From the NCBI GenBank assembly GCA_937888725.1, contig CALARE010000058.1, positions 1-26,834 on the forward strand: a stretch of 26,834 nt of DNA. Direction: 5' to 3'. Origin of the DNA: an uncultured Alphaproteobacteria bacterium. Its GTDB lineage: Bacteria; Pseudomonadota; Alphaproteobacteria; CAAHEQ01; UBA3637. The notes under the pieces are model-generated. The model was not told the origin of the DNA, made no database searches, and was given only the letters and a program-made list of their open reading frames with translations. Both the position numbers and the translations under genes were made by a program. Of the stretch, positions 15,013 through 22,967 are shown one piece after another; position 1 is the first letter of the stretch; every line of letters starts with the position of its first letter.

Positions 15013-15906
15013 TTATGCATTTCCCCTATTTGATTCGCTATGTTGAACAAAAAATTGGTGTGCTATTTTAGCAGTTTCTTTGTCATCGTATAGTTCGTTG
15101 AAATCTACAGTCACAGATTTTTGTTCTAATGTGTGACGCGGATCAGAAGTTGTTTTTTCTTGAACATGGGTTCTTAATTTTGAAATATCTTCCTCCTTTA
15201 ATCCAGTATTTAATAGATCACGTCGTTTAATGCCGATAAAAATTTTTTCATCTAGACGTTGGCGTTCTGCTGCTTCCTTTAATTGTTCTTTTGTCCAACC
15301 GCCTAACAAAGGATGAGCAATCTTTTGCCACCAAGTTGGTTGGTTGTATCCACGTTTAAGTGTCCATATATCTGATGTCTGAGAGGTTGTAGATGTATTT
15401 TCTCTATCCATTTTTGTATGTGTTTCAGCAAGAGACATGCCAGCTTGAATATTTTTGCGAGAAGCGTACGCCTTTTGTGTTGAAGATTCGAAATCAGCTT
15501 TACAAAATGTGTGTATTTTATTATTAAAAGGGTTAACGGGAACATTATAATTTCCCTTTTTAAGACGAAATTCAAAATGTAAATGAATAGCATACCTGCC
15601 ACCAGTATTTCCAACATTGCCGAGCCAATCTCCAGCTCGAACTTCTTCGCCCACTTTGAGATGTTTTGGTAATGGGTTTGCCAAATGAGCAAAACGCATC
15701 ATTGTTTTACCATCTTTACTTACTAAATCAACGGTATTTCCATAACCTCTTCGATATTTGACAGAGGCAACTGTGTATCCATCTATAGGACAACCAACGG
15801 GGACTCCCTTACGTCGATTTGTTCCTAAATCAATCCCCGCATGGCGACGACCGCCGTTGCGTCTTGCTCCAAAAAGTTGTCCAGCTAAACCATAATTAAA
15901 TACCAT
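15013..15906 (-). CDS. M23-family (LytM-like) metallopeptidase without signal peptide
   Basis: The 297-residue protein has an N-terminal M23 domain: HAGID (H22, D26) and HLHFE (H108, H110) are the zinc ligands and catalytic histidine, with FAHL (H74) between them. The family cleaves peptide bridges of peptidoglycan. Unusually, the zinc domain begins at residue 1: there is no signal peptide, membrane anchor or coiled coil. About 180 C-terminal residues are charged and unassigned. This resembles phage-associated or type-secretion-delivered endopeptidases more than the usual EnvC/NlpD type. It is transcribed alone, divergent from the nucleotidase gene, from an extended -10 promoter (15942-15950). 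How it reaches the cell wall, or whether it acts inside the cell, is not shown by the sequence. Confidence 0.85.
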   Translation of the reverse strand: MVFNYGLAGQLFGARRNGGRRHAGIDLGTNRRKGVPVGCPIDGYTVASVKYRRGYGNTVDLVSKDGKTMMRFAHLANPLPKHLKVGEEVRAGDWLGNVGNTGGRYAIHLHFEFRLKKGNYNVPVNPFNNKIHTFCKADFESSTQKAYASRKNIQAGMSLAETHTKMDRENTSTTSQTSDIWTLKRGYNQPTWWQKIAHPLLGGWTKEQLKEAAERQRLDEKIFIGIKRRDLLNTGLKEEDISKLRTHVQEKTTSDPRHTLEQKSVTVDFNELYDDKETAKIAHQFFVQHSESNRGNA

Positions 15907-15941
15907 TTTATCCCCCTATTTTTTTTGTTTTTGTATATTCT

Positions 15942-15950
15942 ATTATAGCA
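15942..15950 (-). promoter_or_regulatory. Extended -10 promoter of the M23 gene
   Basis: Minus-strand TGCTATAAT is a perfect TG-n-TATAAT extended -10 element, about 36 bases before the ATG at 15906. No good -35 is visible, as expected for this promoter class. Confidence 0.55.
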
Positions 15951-15980
15951 TAAAAAAAATTTGTCAGTTAATTTATTTTT

Positions 15981-16009
15981 TTGACATTTTTTAACGAACA
16001 TTTTATGCT
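15981..16009 (+). promoter_or_regulatory. Predicted promoter of the 5'-nucleotidase gene
   Basis: TTGACA (15981-15986), a 17-base spacer and TATGCT (16004-16009) precede the ATG at 16037, which also has GAAAGGGG upstream. The -35 is a perfect match to consensus. Confidence 0.65.
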
Positions 16010-16036
16010 ATAAACATATTTTGAAAGGGGTTATTT

Positions 16037-17605
16037 ATGCGTATTTTTTCTGTCGGATTATTTGCAACTTTTAGTTTGATGTCATTTAGCGTGTTGGCAA
16101 ATCAGTATCAACTAGATTTGATACATACTAACGATTTGCATGCCCATTTTTTACCATTTTCTATAGATGGTGAAAATTGCTCATACGATACATGTAGAGG
16201 TGGATTTGCAAAAATTAAAACATTTATTGAACAAGAAAGAACTAAAAACCCCAACCTTGTTCTTTTAGATGCAGGAGATCGTTTCTCTGGCACGGTTTTT
16301 TATACGCTTAGAAAGGGTGCTGATTTTCCTCTTTTATTGAATGAAATGAGGTATGATGCAATGAATTTGGGGAATCATGATTTTGATGATGGATTGCCTG
16401 AACTTGAAAAATTTGTTCATCAAATTAATGCACCAGTTATATCTGCAAATGTTGTGTTCCCAGAGAGTCACGCATTGGCAAAAAATGTTTTACCCATGCT
16501 TGTGCTACATAAGGATGGTAGACAAATTGGGGTGATAAGTTTGTTGACGACAACAACAAAAACAACAAGCTCAAATGCTACTGAAATTGAATTAAAAGAT
16601 CCTTTAAAAGTAGTTCAACCGCTTATTCAAAAATTAAAAGAGCAGGGTGTTAACATTATTATTTTACTTAATCACATTGGAATAGATAAAGACATTGAAT
16701 TAGCACAAAATTTAACAGATGTTGATATTATTGTGAGTGCACATACGCATACGTTATTGTCAAATAATCCAAATGAAAAAGAAGCAAAAGGTGGTTACCC
16801 TGTTGTGATAAAAAATAAAGAAGGAAAAGACACGCTGATTGTTTCAGCAGGTATTGGCGGGCATCATGTTGGAAAACTATCAACTACTTTTGATGATAAT
16901 GGAGATATTCTTTCATACAAAGGGGATACAATTGCAATGGATGAAAATATTGTACCTGATCAAAAAATGATAAATCTTCTTGAAACGGTACAATCAAAAA
17001 TTGATGATTTTTTAAACACCAGTATATTTGTATCGAATCAAAAAATACCATTAACGCATGATGGTCAATTTTGTTCAGAATCATGTTATATAGGTGAGGT
17101 GCTAACAGATTCGCTTTTAAAAGCTGCTCGAAAAATTGAAAAAAATGTGGATTTTGCATTCCTAAATTCAGGCGGGATTCGTGCAGGACTTCCAAAAGGT
17201 GAAATATTTTTTAAACATATTGCAGAAGTGTATCCTTTTGATTCTAAGGCTGTTATTGTTAAAATAAAAGGTAAAGACATCATTGCCTATTTAAATCATG
17301 GATTAAAAGAATATGTCGTAGATGATAGGACGAATCCATTTATTCAAGTAGCAGGAATGGATTATTTGTTTTCTTCAAAAAATAAAACAGTTACAAAATT
17401 AAACATTTATCAAGGAAAAATAGATTTGGAAAAAGATTATCTTATTGTTATGCCAAAATTTTTAGCAAATGGAGGGGATGGTTTTCCAAAACTTGAAATT
17501 GTGCGTGAATTGCCAGAAAAAACAATTCGAGAAGAATTTATCTCAATTTTAAAAGAAACTAAAATCAATTCTTTTGAAAATAGAGTTAAAAAAATGTTTG
17601 ATTAG
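16037..17605 (+). CDS. Periplasmic 5'-nucleotidase / UshA-like metallophosphatase
   Basis: The 522-residue protein starts with a signal peptide (to about residue 21, FSVLA). The metallophosphatase domain follows, with DLHAH (33-37), DAGD (78-81), GNHDF (112-116), NHIG (H213) and AHTHT (H236, H238), the residues that hold two metal ions. The 5'-nucleotidase C-terminal domain carries NSGGIRAG (377-384), which binds the nucleoside. The enzyme releases nucleosides and phosphate from nucleotides or UDP-sugars in the periplasm. The start is well supported by the ribosome binding site. Its end overlaps the convergent MFS gene by four bases. Exact substrate range is not determined, so no gene symbol is given. 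Confidence 0.92.
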   Translation: MRIFSVGLFATFSLMSFSVLANQYQLDLIHTNDLHAHFLPFSIDGENCSYDTCRGGFAKIKTFIEQERTKNPNLVLLDAGDRFSGTVFYTLRKGADFPLLLNEMRYDAMNLGNHDFDDGLPELEKFVHQINAPVISANVVFPESHALAKNVLPMLVLHKDGRQIGVISLLTTTTKTTSSNATEIELKDPLKVVQPLIQKLKEQGVNIIILLNHIGIDKDIELAQNLTDVDIIVSAHTHTLLSNNPNEKEAKGGYPVVIKNKEGKDTLIVSAGIGGHHVGKLSTTFDDNGDILSYKGDTIAMDENIVPDQKMINLLETVQSKIDDFLNTSIFVSNQKIPLTHDGQFCSESCYIGEVLTDSLLKAARKIEKNVDFAFLNSGGIRAGLPKGEIFFKHIAEVYPFDSKAVIVKIKGKDIIAYLNHGLKEYVVDDRTNPFIQVAGMDYLFSSKNKTVTKLNIYQGKIDLEKDYLIVMPKFLANGGDGFPKLEIVRELPEKTIREEFISILKETKINSFENRVKKMFD

Positions 17606-18843
17606 TTCGTTGAAATACTTTTTTGCTTAAATGCAAAGACAAAAAGTATATTCAAAATAAGTGCAGAGCTATAACCAATAAGCATGGCAATATAAGGCGT
17701 GTATAAATCTGCAAGCCATCCGATTAATAATGTGCCTAAAGCATAAAAGCCACTGTTTAAAAGTGAGGCAAAAGAAACCAATGTTGCACGTTCTTCATTT
17801 GAAACTTCTTTTTGAATAAAGGATCCTGTAGCTGGAGAATAAATTCCGAAACAACCAGAGCCAACTGTTTTTAAAAGTGGACTTATCCAATTTGCACATA
17901 AAACGGATACGATATTTACAAAATTATCACTCATAGCACCTAATAAAATTGTTTTTTCAACACCGATTATTTTTCCAATTTTGCCAGATAAAAAACTTGT
18001 AATTGATGCAATAAAATGACCAAAAAATCTGAGAACACCCAATAACTCAACAGGCATAATTGTTTTAAAAAAGGCAGCATTAATCGTAAAAGAGGATTCG
18101 TTTAATCCAAAATGGGTTGAATCGGCAATCGTGAAATAAAAGAGTTTTTTATTTTTTTTAAAATATATAAATGCTTGTTTAATATGTTTGAATGGATTGT
18201 TAACTGTACTTTGCTTGTGAAAAGGGGCTTCTGTTAAAAATAGAGAAATGGCAAAAGCTAAAAACATAGGGATAACAGTTACAACAATGACGCCTCTTAA
18301 TGATAAAAAGTAATAAAATATCCCGCAAAATAATGCACCAAGGCTGAGTGAAAAAGAAGAAACAGATTTCATTTTTGAAAGACACTCATGGTATTTGTCT
18401 TTTAAATTACAAGAGGCTAAACTTTCAAATAAAAATGTATCAGCATTTGGAGCAGAAAAACGGTAAAATCCAGCAAATAATGCTGCAACAATTAGGGCTG
18501 AATATGAACCAGCTGAGGCGTATAAAATAGCAGAAATCAATCTGCATCCCGAACACAAAATAGCAACTTTTTTTCGTCCGACTTTGTCAGAGAGCAATCC
18601 TAATGGAACGCCTAAAACCGTGCCAGTCATATAGGCAATAAAAAATATTTTCATTGCATCGGAATACGAACTTGATAATGAAACAAAAAATAATAATTCA
18701 ATTGGAAGTGCAAAATTCATTCGGATACAAAAACAATATAAATAAAGAAGCGAAATATTCTTTATCATTTTATCAGTACTTTTAAGACCTGAAATAAAAT
18801 TTTCGTATATGAAATTTTTTATTTTATTTAATCTATTAATCAT
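17602..18843 (-). CDS. MFS transporter
   Basis: The 413-residue protein is strongly hydrophobic with about twelve predicted membrane helices and the MFS motif A loop GLLSDKVGRKKV (between helices 2 and 3). It would move a small solute by secondary transport across the inner membrane. Which solute is unknown; the N-terminus is longer and more polar (about 45 residues) than usual. It overlaps the dipeptidase gene by eight bases (ATGATTAA), so the two are coupled, which suggests a link to cell-wall peptides or their breakdown products, for example import of dipeptides or amino acids. This link is contextual only. Confidence 0.88.
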   Translation of the reverse strand: MINRLNKIKNFIYENFISGLKSTDKMIKNISLLYLYCFCIRMNFALPIELLFFVSLSSSYSDAMKIFFIAYMTGTVLGVPLGLLSDKVGRKKVAILCSGCRLISAILYASAGSYSALIVAALFAGFYRFSAPNADTFLFESLASCNLKDKYHECLSKMKSVSSFSLSLGALFCGIFYYFLSLRGVIVVTVIPMFLAFAISLFLTEAPFHKQSTVNNPFKHIKQAFIYFKKNKKLFYFTIADSTHFGLNESSFTINAAFFKTIMPVELLGVLRFFGHFIASITSFLSGKIGKIIGVEKTILLGAMSDNFVNIVSVLCANWISPLLKTVGSGCFGIYSPATGSFIQKEVSNEERATLVSFASLLNSGFYALGTLLIGWLADLYTPYIAMLIGYSSALILNILFVFAFKQKSISTN

Positions 18844-19465
18844 TTAATCTCCCAAAAATAGCAATTTTTGATCCAGTTAATTTTGCCCACAATCTGTCAC
18901 CAAAAGAATAGTGCCACCATTCGGAAGGATAATTAATAAAGCCTGATTCTTCTAATGCGTATTTTAATATGTTACGATTTTTTCGTGCTTCATCTGAAAC
19001 AGGATAATCAAAATCAGATTCTTCGTGAAAACCTCTAACCTCTCCTCCCATGTCGTAATCTATCCCATTTTTATCACACAAAGAAACATCTATTGCACCG
19101 CCACTTTGATGACCACTCCCTTGTCGATAGGGATTTGCACAAAACACATTGCAGATGGTAATAAATTCTTCTGATTCACTGTCCATTTTAGGGTGTTCTT
19201 TTTTTTGTTGCTGAACCACTTGATTCCATAATTGTATTTGAGCATCTAGTGGGCGATAGGCCTCATAAATTTTAAAATAATAATTATTTGGTAAATATTT
19301 TTTAGCATTTAATAGCATTTGATAAATATAAGCCCGTATGCGTTTTTCATTTGTGAATTTATTGCAAAAGAAAATCCCATCCGTTTGAGAAATTTGAACG
19401 AGTTTGGGTGGATTTTCAATTTCTAAAATATAATTTGGTTCTGGTAAGTGAGCATCATTAAACAT
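18836..19465 (-). CDS. D-alanyl-D-alanine dipeptidase (VanX-type, M15D)
   Basis: The protein has the VanX zinc signature GSGHQSGGAIDVSL (the S-x-H-x6-D ligands) and, later, SEWWHYSF (E-x-W-H, catalytic Glu and third ligand). RPLDAQIQLW is the substrate-binding region shared by the family. It cleaves D-Ala-D-Ala; outside vancomycin resistance clusters this usually serves to recycle peptidoglycan dipeptides. I chose the ATG at 19465 (MFNDAH), which leaves an eight-base overlap with the upstream GNAT gene and has AAAGAG seven bases before it; an ATG at 19480 is the alternative. No signal peptide is visible, so it should be cytoplasmic, as for VanX. There is no vanA/vanH nearby, so resistance is not suggested. 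Confidence 0.9.
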   Translation of the reverse strand: MFNDAHLPEPNYILEIENPPKLVQISQTDGIFFCNKFTNEKRIRAYIYQMLLNAKKYLPNNYYFKIYEAYRPLDAQIQLWNQVVQQQKKEHPKMDSESEEFITICNVFCANPYRQGSGHQSGGAIDVSLCDKNGIDYDMGGEVRGFHEESDFDYPVSDEARKNRNILKYALEESGFINYPSEWWHYSFGDRLWAKLTGSKIAIFGRLND

Positions 19466-20120
19466 TTTTTTCTCTTTCATCTCTATTAAGTGAAGGTTGA
19501 TTTTTTTGTGTTGTAATGAGAAATGGTTTGCACGAATTTAAGAAATTTTCTTTTGAAATTTTAAAAACTATTCTGGGTTCATTTTGATAGGTTGATGTAG
19601 ATTTTATTCCAATAACTTTAGCATTAAAGCGTTGTAACATTTTGATAGAATATAAATTCATAGGATGGACTGTTACATCAAGTTCATCATGATTTTTAAA
19701 GTAAATATGCAAAACACTTCTTAATGCTTTGCTCATCAAGCCCTTTCTTCCATGTTGAGGGTTAATAAAATAACCAATATCACCTTGAATTTTATTCCCT
19801 TTATCATCATAGCTAGGTAAATTGTCAATGGTGATGTTCCCAATTAATTGACCCGCATTATCACATAAGGCTAAGCGATATGTTTTACGGGGTGTTTTTG
19901 ATTTTTCATCTTGAGCAGTTTTTAAAAATGTTTTAATTTTATCTTGTAACAACTCATGATAATCCTGTTCAGCAGGGTCAGCTTGAAAAGCATAAAAAGG
20001 TTGAAAGCCCTCTTTGTTTTTTGCTTGTACATTGATGGCATGAGCAATGTGTAAAAGTTGCTCAAAATCAGATGAAGAAAACTCTCTAATCAAAAATTCT
20101 GGTTGTCGAATTAAAAACAT
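19458..20120 (-). CDS. GNAT-family N-acetyltransferase
   Basis: The product of about 220 residues has a GNAT fold: a beta-strand IGNITIDNLP, then GDIGYFINPQHGRKGLMSKALRSVL, where HGRKGLMSKA is motif A that binds acetyl-CoA, and LDVTVHPMNLYSIKMLQRFNAKVIG, the motif B region. It most resembles the Rim-type/alanine acetyltransferases that modify proteins or small amines. The substrate is not evident. A methionine at 20120 is preferred over a TTG at 20132 because of the better ribosome-binding context. It lies 23 bases after mutY and overlaps the dipeptidase gene by eight bases. Confidence 0.85.
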   Translation of the reverse strand: MFLIRQPEFLIREFSSSDFEQLLHIAHAINVQAKNKEGFQPFYAFQADPAEQDYHELLQDKIKTFLKTAQDEKSKTPRKTYRLALCDNAGQLIGNITIDNLPSYDDKGNKIQGDIGYFINPQHGRKGLMSKALRSVLHIYFKNHDELDVTVHPMNLYSIKMLQRFNAKVIGIKSTSTYQNEPRIVFKISKENFLNSCKPFLITTQKNQPSLNRDEREKNV

Positions 20121-20143
20121 ATATTTTCCCAATCCATTTGTAA

Positions 20144-21148
20144 TTAATCTGCTATTAATTTTATCACTTTTTTCATTAAAGTTGAAAATGGGTATTGTTT
20201 AAATTCATTTTTATCGACGTAAAAGCCATCTTTTTGAGGCATATCATTTTTTAGTAATAGTAACGGTGTTAATGTCAAATGAAAATGCGTAAAAGTATGT
20301 GAAATTTTTTTAGATCCATATTCCCATTTATCTTTAAATAGAGGTTTTTCTTCTTTTGTCCAAGGAAACTCGTAAAGACCATTTAAAAGACCTTTTTCTG
20401 TTCTTTTTTGAATAAAATATTTCCCGTCTTTATTTTTTATAATGTGAACAAATCCATTAAAATATTTTTTTTCTGGTTTTTTTATTTGTGGAATTTTATC
20501 AACAATTCCCTTTTTGTGGGCAAGGCATTCTTTTTGCCAAGGACACAATAAACAGCTCGCTTTTTGTGGCGTACAAATCGTTGCTCCTAAATCCATAATA
20601 GCGGATGCGTAATCTGCTCCGTGTGTTTGATGCGTTAAGGGAATTGCTAAATTATAAATTTCATCTTTTGTAATAGGTTTTTCAATACCATATAACCGTG
20701 CGATAACACGAATGACATTACCATCTACAACAGTTTCTGGCTTGTTATATGAAAATGCTAAAATACTTGAGGCACTATACGGACCTATTCCAGGTAATTT
20801 TAACAACTCCTCTCTTTCAGAGGGGATTATGCTATTATATTTTTCGACCAAAACTTTGGCACATTCATGTATTTTTCTAGCTCTTGTGTAATAACCCAAT
20901 CCTTGCCAATATAAAAGAACTTCCTCAATATCAGCATTGGCCAACGATTCAATGGTTGGAAATCGTTTAATCCATTTTAGGAAATAAGACTCAACAGTTT
21001 TAACGGTTGTTTGTTGAAGCATAATTTCAGAAATCCAAACCTCATAAGGATTGGGGTGTGCACCACCAATAACACGCCAAGGCATTTTTCTAGCATTTTT
21101 ATAAAACCACGCAACTAAAGAATCTGATAGCTTTTGTTCTTTACTCAT
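20144..21148 (-). CDS. mutY: A/G-specific adenine DNA glycosylase
   Basis: MutY removes adenine mispaired with 8-oxoguanine. The 334-residue protein has the catalytic Glu in EIMLQQTTV (E41), the helix-hairpin-helix LPGIGPYSAS (118-127), the catalytic Asp in VVDGNVIRV (D142), and the iron-sulphur cluster ligands C192-x6-C199-x2-C202-x5-C208. A NUDIX-like C-terminal domain (about 228-334) that recognises 8-oxoG follows. I chose the ATG at 21148 (MSKEQK): it overlaps the stop of the Clp gene by eight bases and fits family length; a longer frame upstream reads as lysine-rich non-coding sequence. All key residues are present. Confidence 0.95.
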   Translation of the reverse strand: MSKEQKLSDSLVAWFYKNARKMPWRVIGGAHPNPYEVWISEIMLQQTTVKTVESYFLKWIKRFPTIESLANADIEEVLLYWQGLGYYTRARKIHECAKVLVEKYNSIIPSEREELLKLPGIGPYSASSILAFSYNKPETVVDGNVIRVIARLYGIEKPITKDEIYNLAIPLTHQTHGADYASAIMDLGATICTPQKASCLLCPWQKECLAHKKGIVDKIPQIKKPEKKYFNGFVHIIKNKDGKYFIQKRTEKGLLNGLYEFPWTKEEKPLFKDKWEYGSKKISHTFTHFHLTLTPLLLLKNDMPQKDGFYVDKNEFKQYPFSTLMKKVIKLIAD

Positions 21149-22952
21149 TTGCATCTTCTGTTGCTTGATTTTCTTTTGGGGTTTCGACAATTGTCTCTGT
21201 TTTTTTCTTAACGCTTGATTTTGAATAGATTTGTAATTTTCTACCTGTTTTATCAACATTTAGAAAGACATCTTGCCCAGGTTTAATCTTTTCTTGCATA
21301 ATTAAGAATGAGAGAGGATTTTCAACTTGATTTTGAATGAGGCGTTTTAATGCACGAACACCAAATTTTGATGTAAACACTTCATCAACAAACCAATCTT
21401 TTGCTGATTCTGCAACAACAACATTATATCCAACACCTTTTGCTCTTTTAAGTAATTTATTGAGATGAATGTCCACAATTTTTCTTAAATTATCTTCATT
21501 TAATTGGTGGAATGAAACAATATCATCTAAACGGTTTAAAAATTCAGGTCTGAAATATTCGCTTAATTTTTCAACCCGTTGATAGCTTGGTAAATTTGCA
21601 CCAACGTTAGAGGTCAAAATAATGATTGTGTTTCTAAAATCGACAGTAATCCCTTTGCTGTCTGTCAAACGCCCTTCATCTAATAATTGTAACATTAGAT
21701 TTAAAATGTCTAAGTGTGCTTTTTCAATTTCGTCAAATAAAACAACTTGAAATGGTCGTAAACGCACCGATTCGGTTAGTAAACCACCCGCTTCAAACCC
21801 TGGAGTTCCAGGAGGAGGGCCAATCATTCTTGCAACAGAAGTGCGTTCCATATATTCGCTCATATCCAGTCGAAGTAATGCGGTTTCGTCATTGAACATA
21901 AAATCAGCTAATGATTTTGCCAATTCGGTTTTACCGACACCAGTCGTACCGATGAATAAAAATGAACCAATAGGGCGGTTGGGGTCTTGTAATCCAGAAC
22001 GGGCACGTCTAAGTGCATTTGCAACCACAACAACGGCACTATCTTGTCCTACGACTCGTTGTTTCAAGTATTCTTCAGCGTTGGCAAGGCGTTGTTTATC
22101 CTCTGCATCAACTTTTTCAACAGGGATACCTGTCCAAGCGGCAATTGTTCTGTTACAAAAATCAGTTGTAACGGTATTTTCTTCTCCATCAACATCCCCT
22201 TTAGCAATATCAATCATTAAAAGTGATGAGGCATCATCTAATAAATCAAGGGCTTTAGCTGGAAATGCTCTTTGTTTTATGTAGCGATGAGCTAATTGAC
22301 AAGCACTAACAACGGTTTCATCAGGAATAATAACACCATAATGTGTTTCAAATTTATCCTTAAGTGATGTAACAATTTCAATACTTTCTTGTAGTGTTGG
22401 TTCTTCTAACAACAAACGTTGAACTTGTCCCATAACGGCATTGTCTTTTTCCATATAGCTGACAAAATTTTGTGTTTCGGCTTCTATTAAACACCTGATT
22501 TGGCCACTATTTAAGCACAGTTTTAAAAATTTTGCAGGTTCTTTATTCTCTGGTGCTGTGTCCATATTTACGAGCAAAGAAATATCTTTGATATATAAAA
22601 TTTTATCACCATCAGAATCAACAATATGTTGCATAACTTTTTTTACAAGTTCTGCATATTCAGATTCGTTTGCAGAATCGAGCATAATTTTAGCAATATC
22701 AATGCCGACGACTTCTTTTGATTGTAAATATTCGGGAGCATCAGATGAATGAATAAAAGCGATTAAACCCTCTAATAAAGCCGTCTTACCAATACCATTA
22801 ACGCCAACAACAACAGGATTGTTTTTAGTGCTTCTAAGTAAAATATGAATAAGACGTTCCAATTCTTTTTCACGGCCAACAAGGTGCCCGATTTTGCCAT
22901 CAGCAACATTTTGAGTGTAATTAATTAAATAATTTTCTATATTTTTTTGCAT
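21141..22952 (-). CDS. Degenerate Clp/Hsp100-type AAA+ ATPase
   Basis: The 603-residue protein has two AAA+ domains but lacks the Clp N-terminal domain and the ClpB middle coiled coil. Domain 1 has Walker A GVNGIGKT (50-57), but where LFIDEIH is expected it has LYIKDIS (119-125), the arginine-finger ALERRFQ is replaced by AVMGQVQ (172-178), and the pore-loop KYRG is absent. Domain 2 keeps Walker A GTTGVGKT (335-342), Walker B VVLFDE (403-408) and the FRPEFLNRLDD arginine region, but the pore-loop tyrosine motif GYVG is GTPG (382-385). There is no IGL/IGF loop, so docking to ClpP is unlikely. It therefore probably does not thread proteins in the normal way. GAGGAG precedes the ATG. It follows the secreted protein by 15 bases and overlaps mutY by eight. 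Confidence 0.85.
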   Translation of the reverse strand: MQKNIENYLINYTQNVADGKIGHLVGREKELERLIHILLRSTKNNPVVVGVNGIGKTALLEGLIAFIHSSDAPEYLQSKEVVGIDIAKIMLDSANESEYAELVKKVMQHIVDSDGDKILYIKDISLLVNMDTAPENKEPAKFLKLCLNSGQIRCLIEAETQNFVSYMEKDNAVMGQVQRLLLEEPTLQESIEIVTSLKDKFETHYGVIIPDETVVSACQLAHRYIKQRAFPAKALDLLDDASSLLMIDIAKGDVDGEENTVTTDFCNRTIAAWTGIPVEKVDAEDKQRLANAEEYLKQRVVGQDSAVVVVANALRRARSGLQDPNRPIGSFLFIGTTGVGKTELAKSLADFMFNDETALLRLDMSEYMERTSVARMIGPPPGTPGFEAGGLLTESVRLRPFQVVLFDEIEKAHLDILNLMLQLLDEGRLTDSKGITVDFRNTIIILTSNVGANLPSYQRVEKLSEYFRPEFLNRLDDIVSFHQLNEDNLRKIVDIHLNKLLKRAKGVGYNVVVAESAKDWFVDEVFTSKFGVRALKRLIQNQVENPLSFLIMQEKIKPGQDVFLNVDKTGRKLQIYSKSSVKKKTETIVETPKENQATEDANE

Positions 22953-22967
22953 ATAAAAACACTCCTC

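Noticed and set aside
18836..19465. Vancomycin-resistance cluster
   Set aside because: Only a VanX-like dipeptidase is present; no ligase (VanA/B), VanH, or VanRS genes, and Gram-negative bacteria use such enzymes for recycling.
21149..21259. Lysine-rich N-terminal extension of MutY
   Set aside because: It overlaps the end of the Clp gene by more than 100 bases and is absent from the MutY family; the ATG at 21148 fits better.
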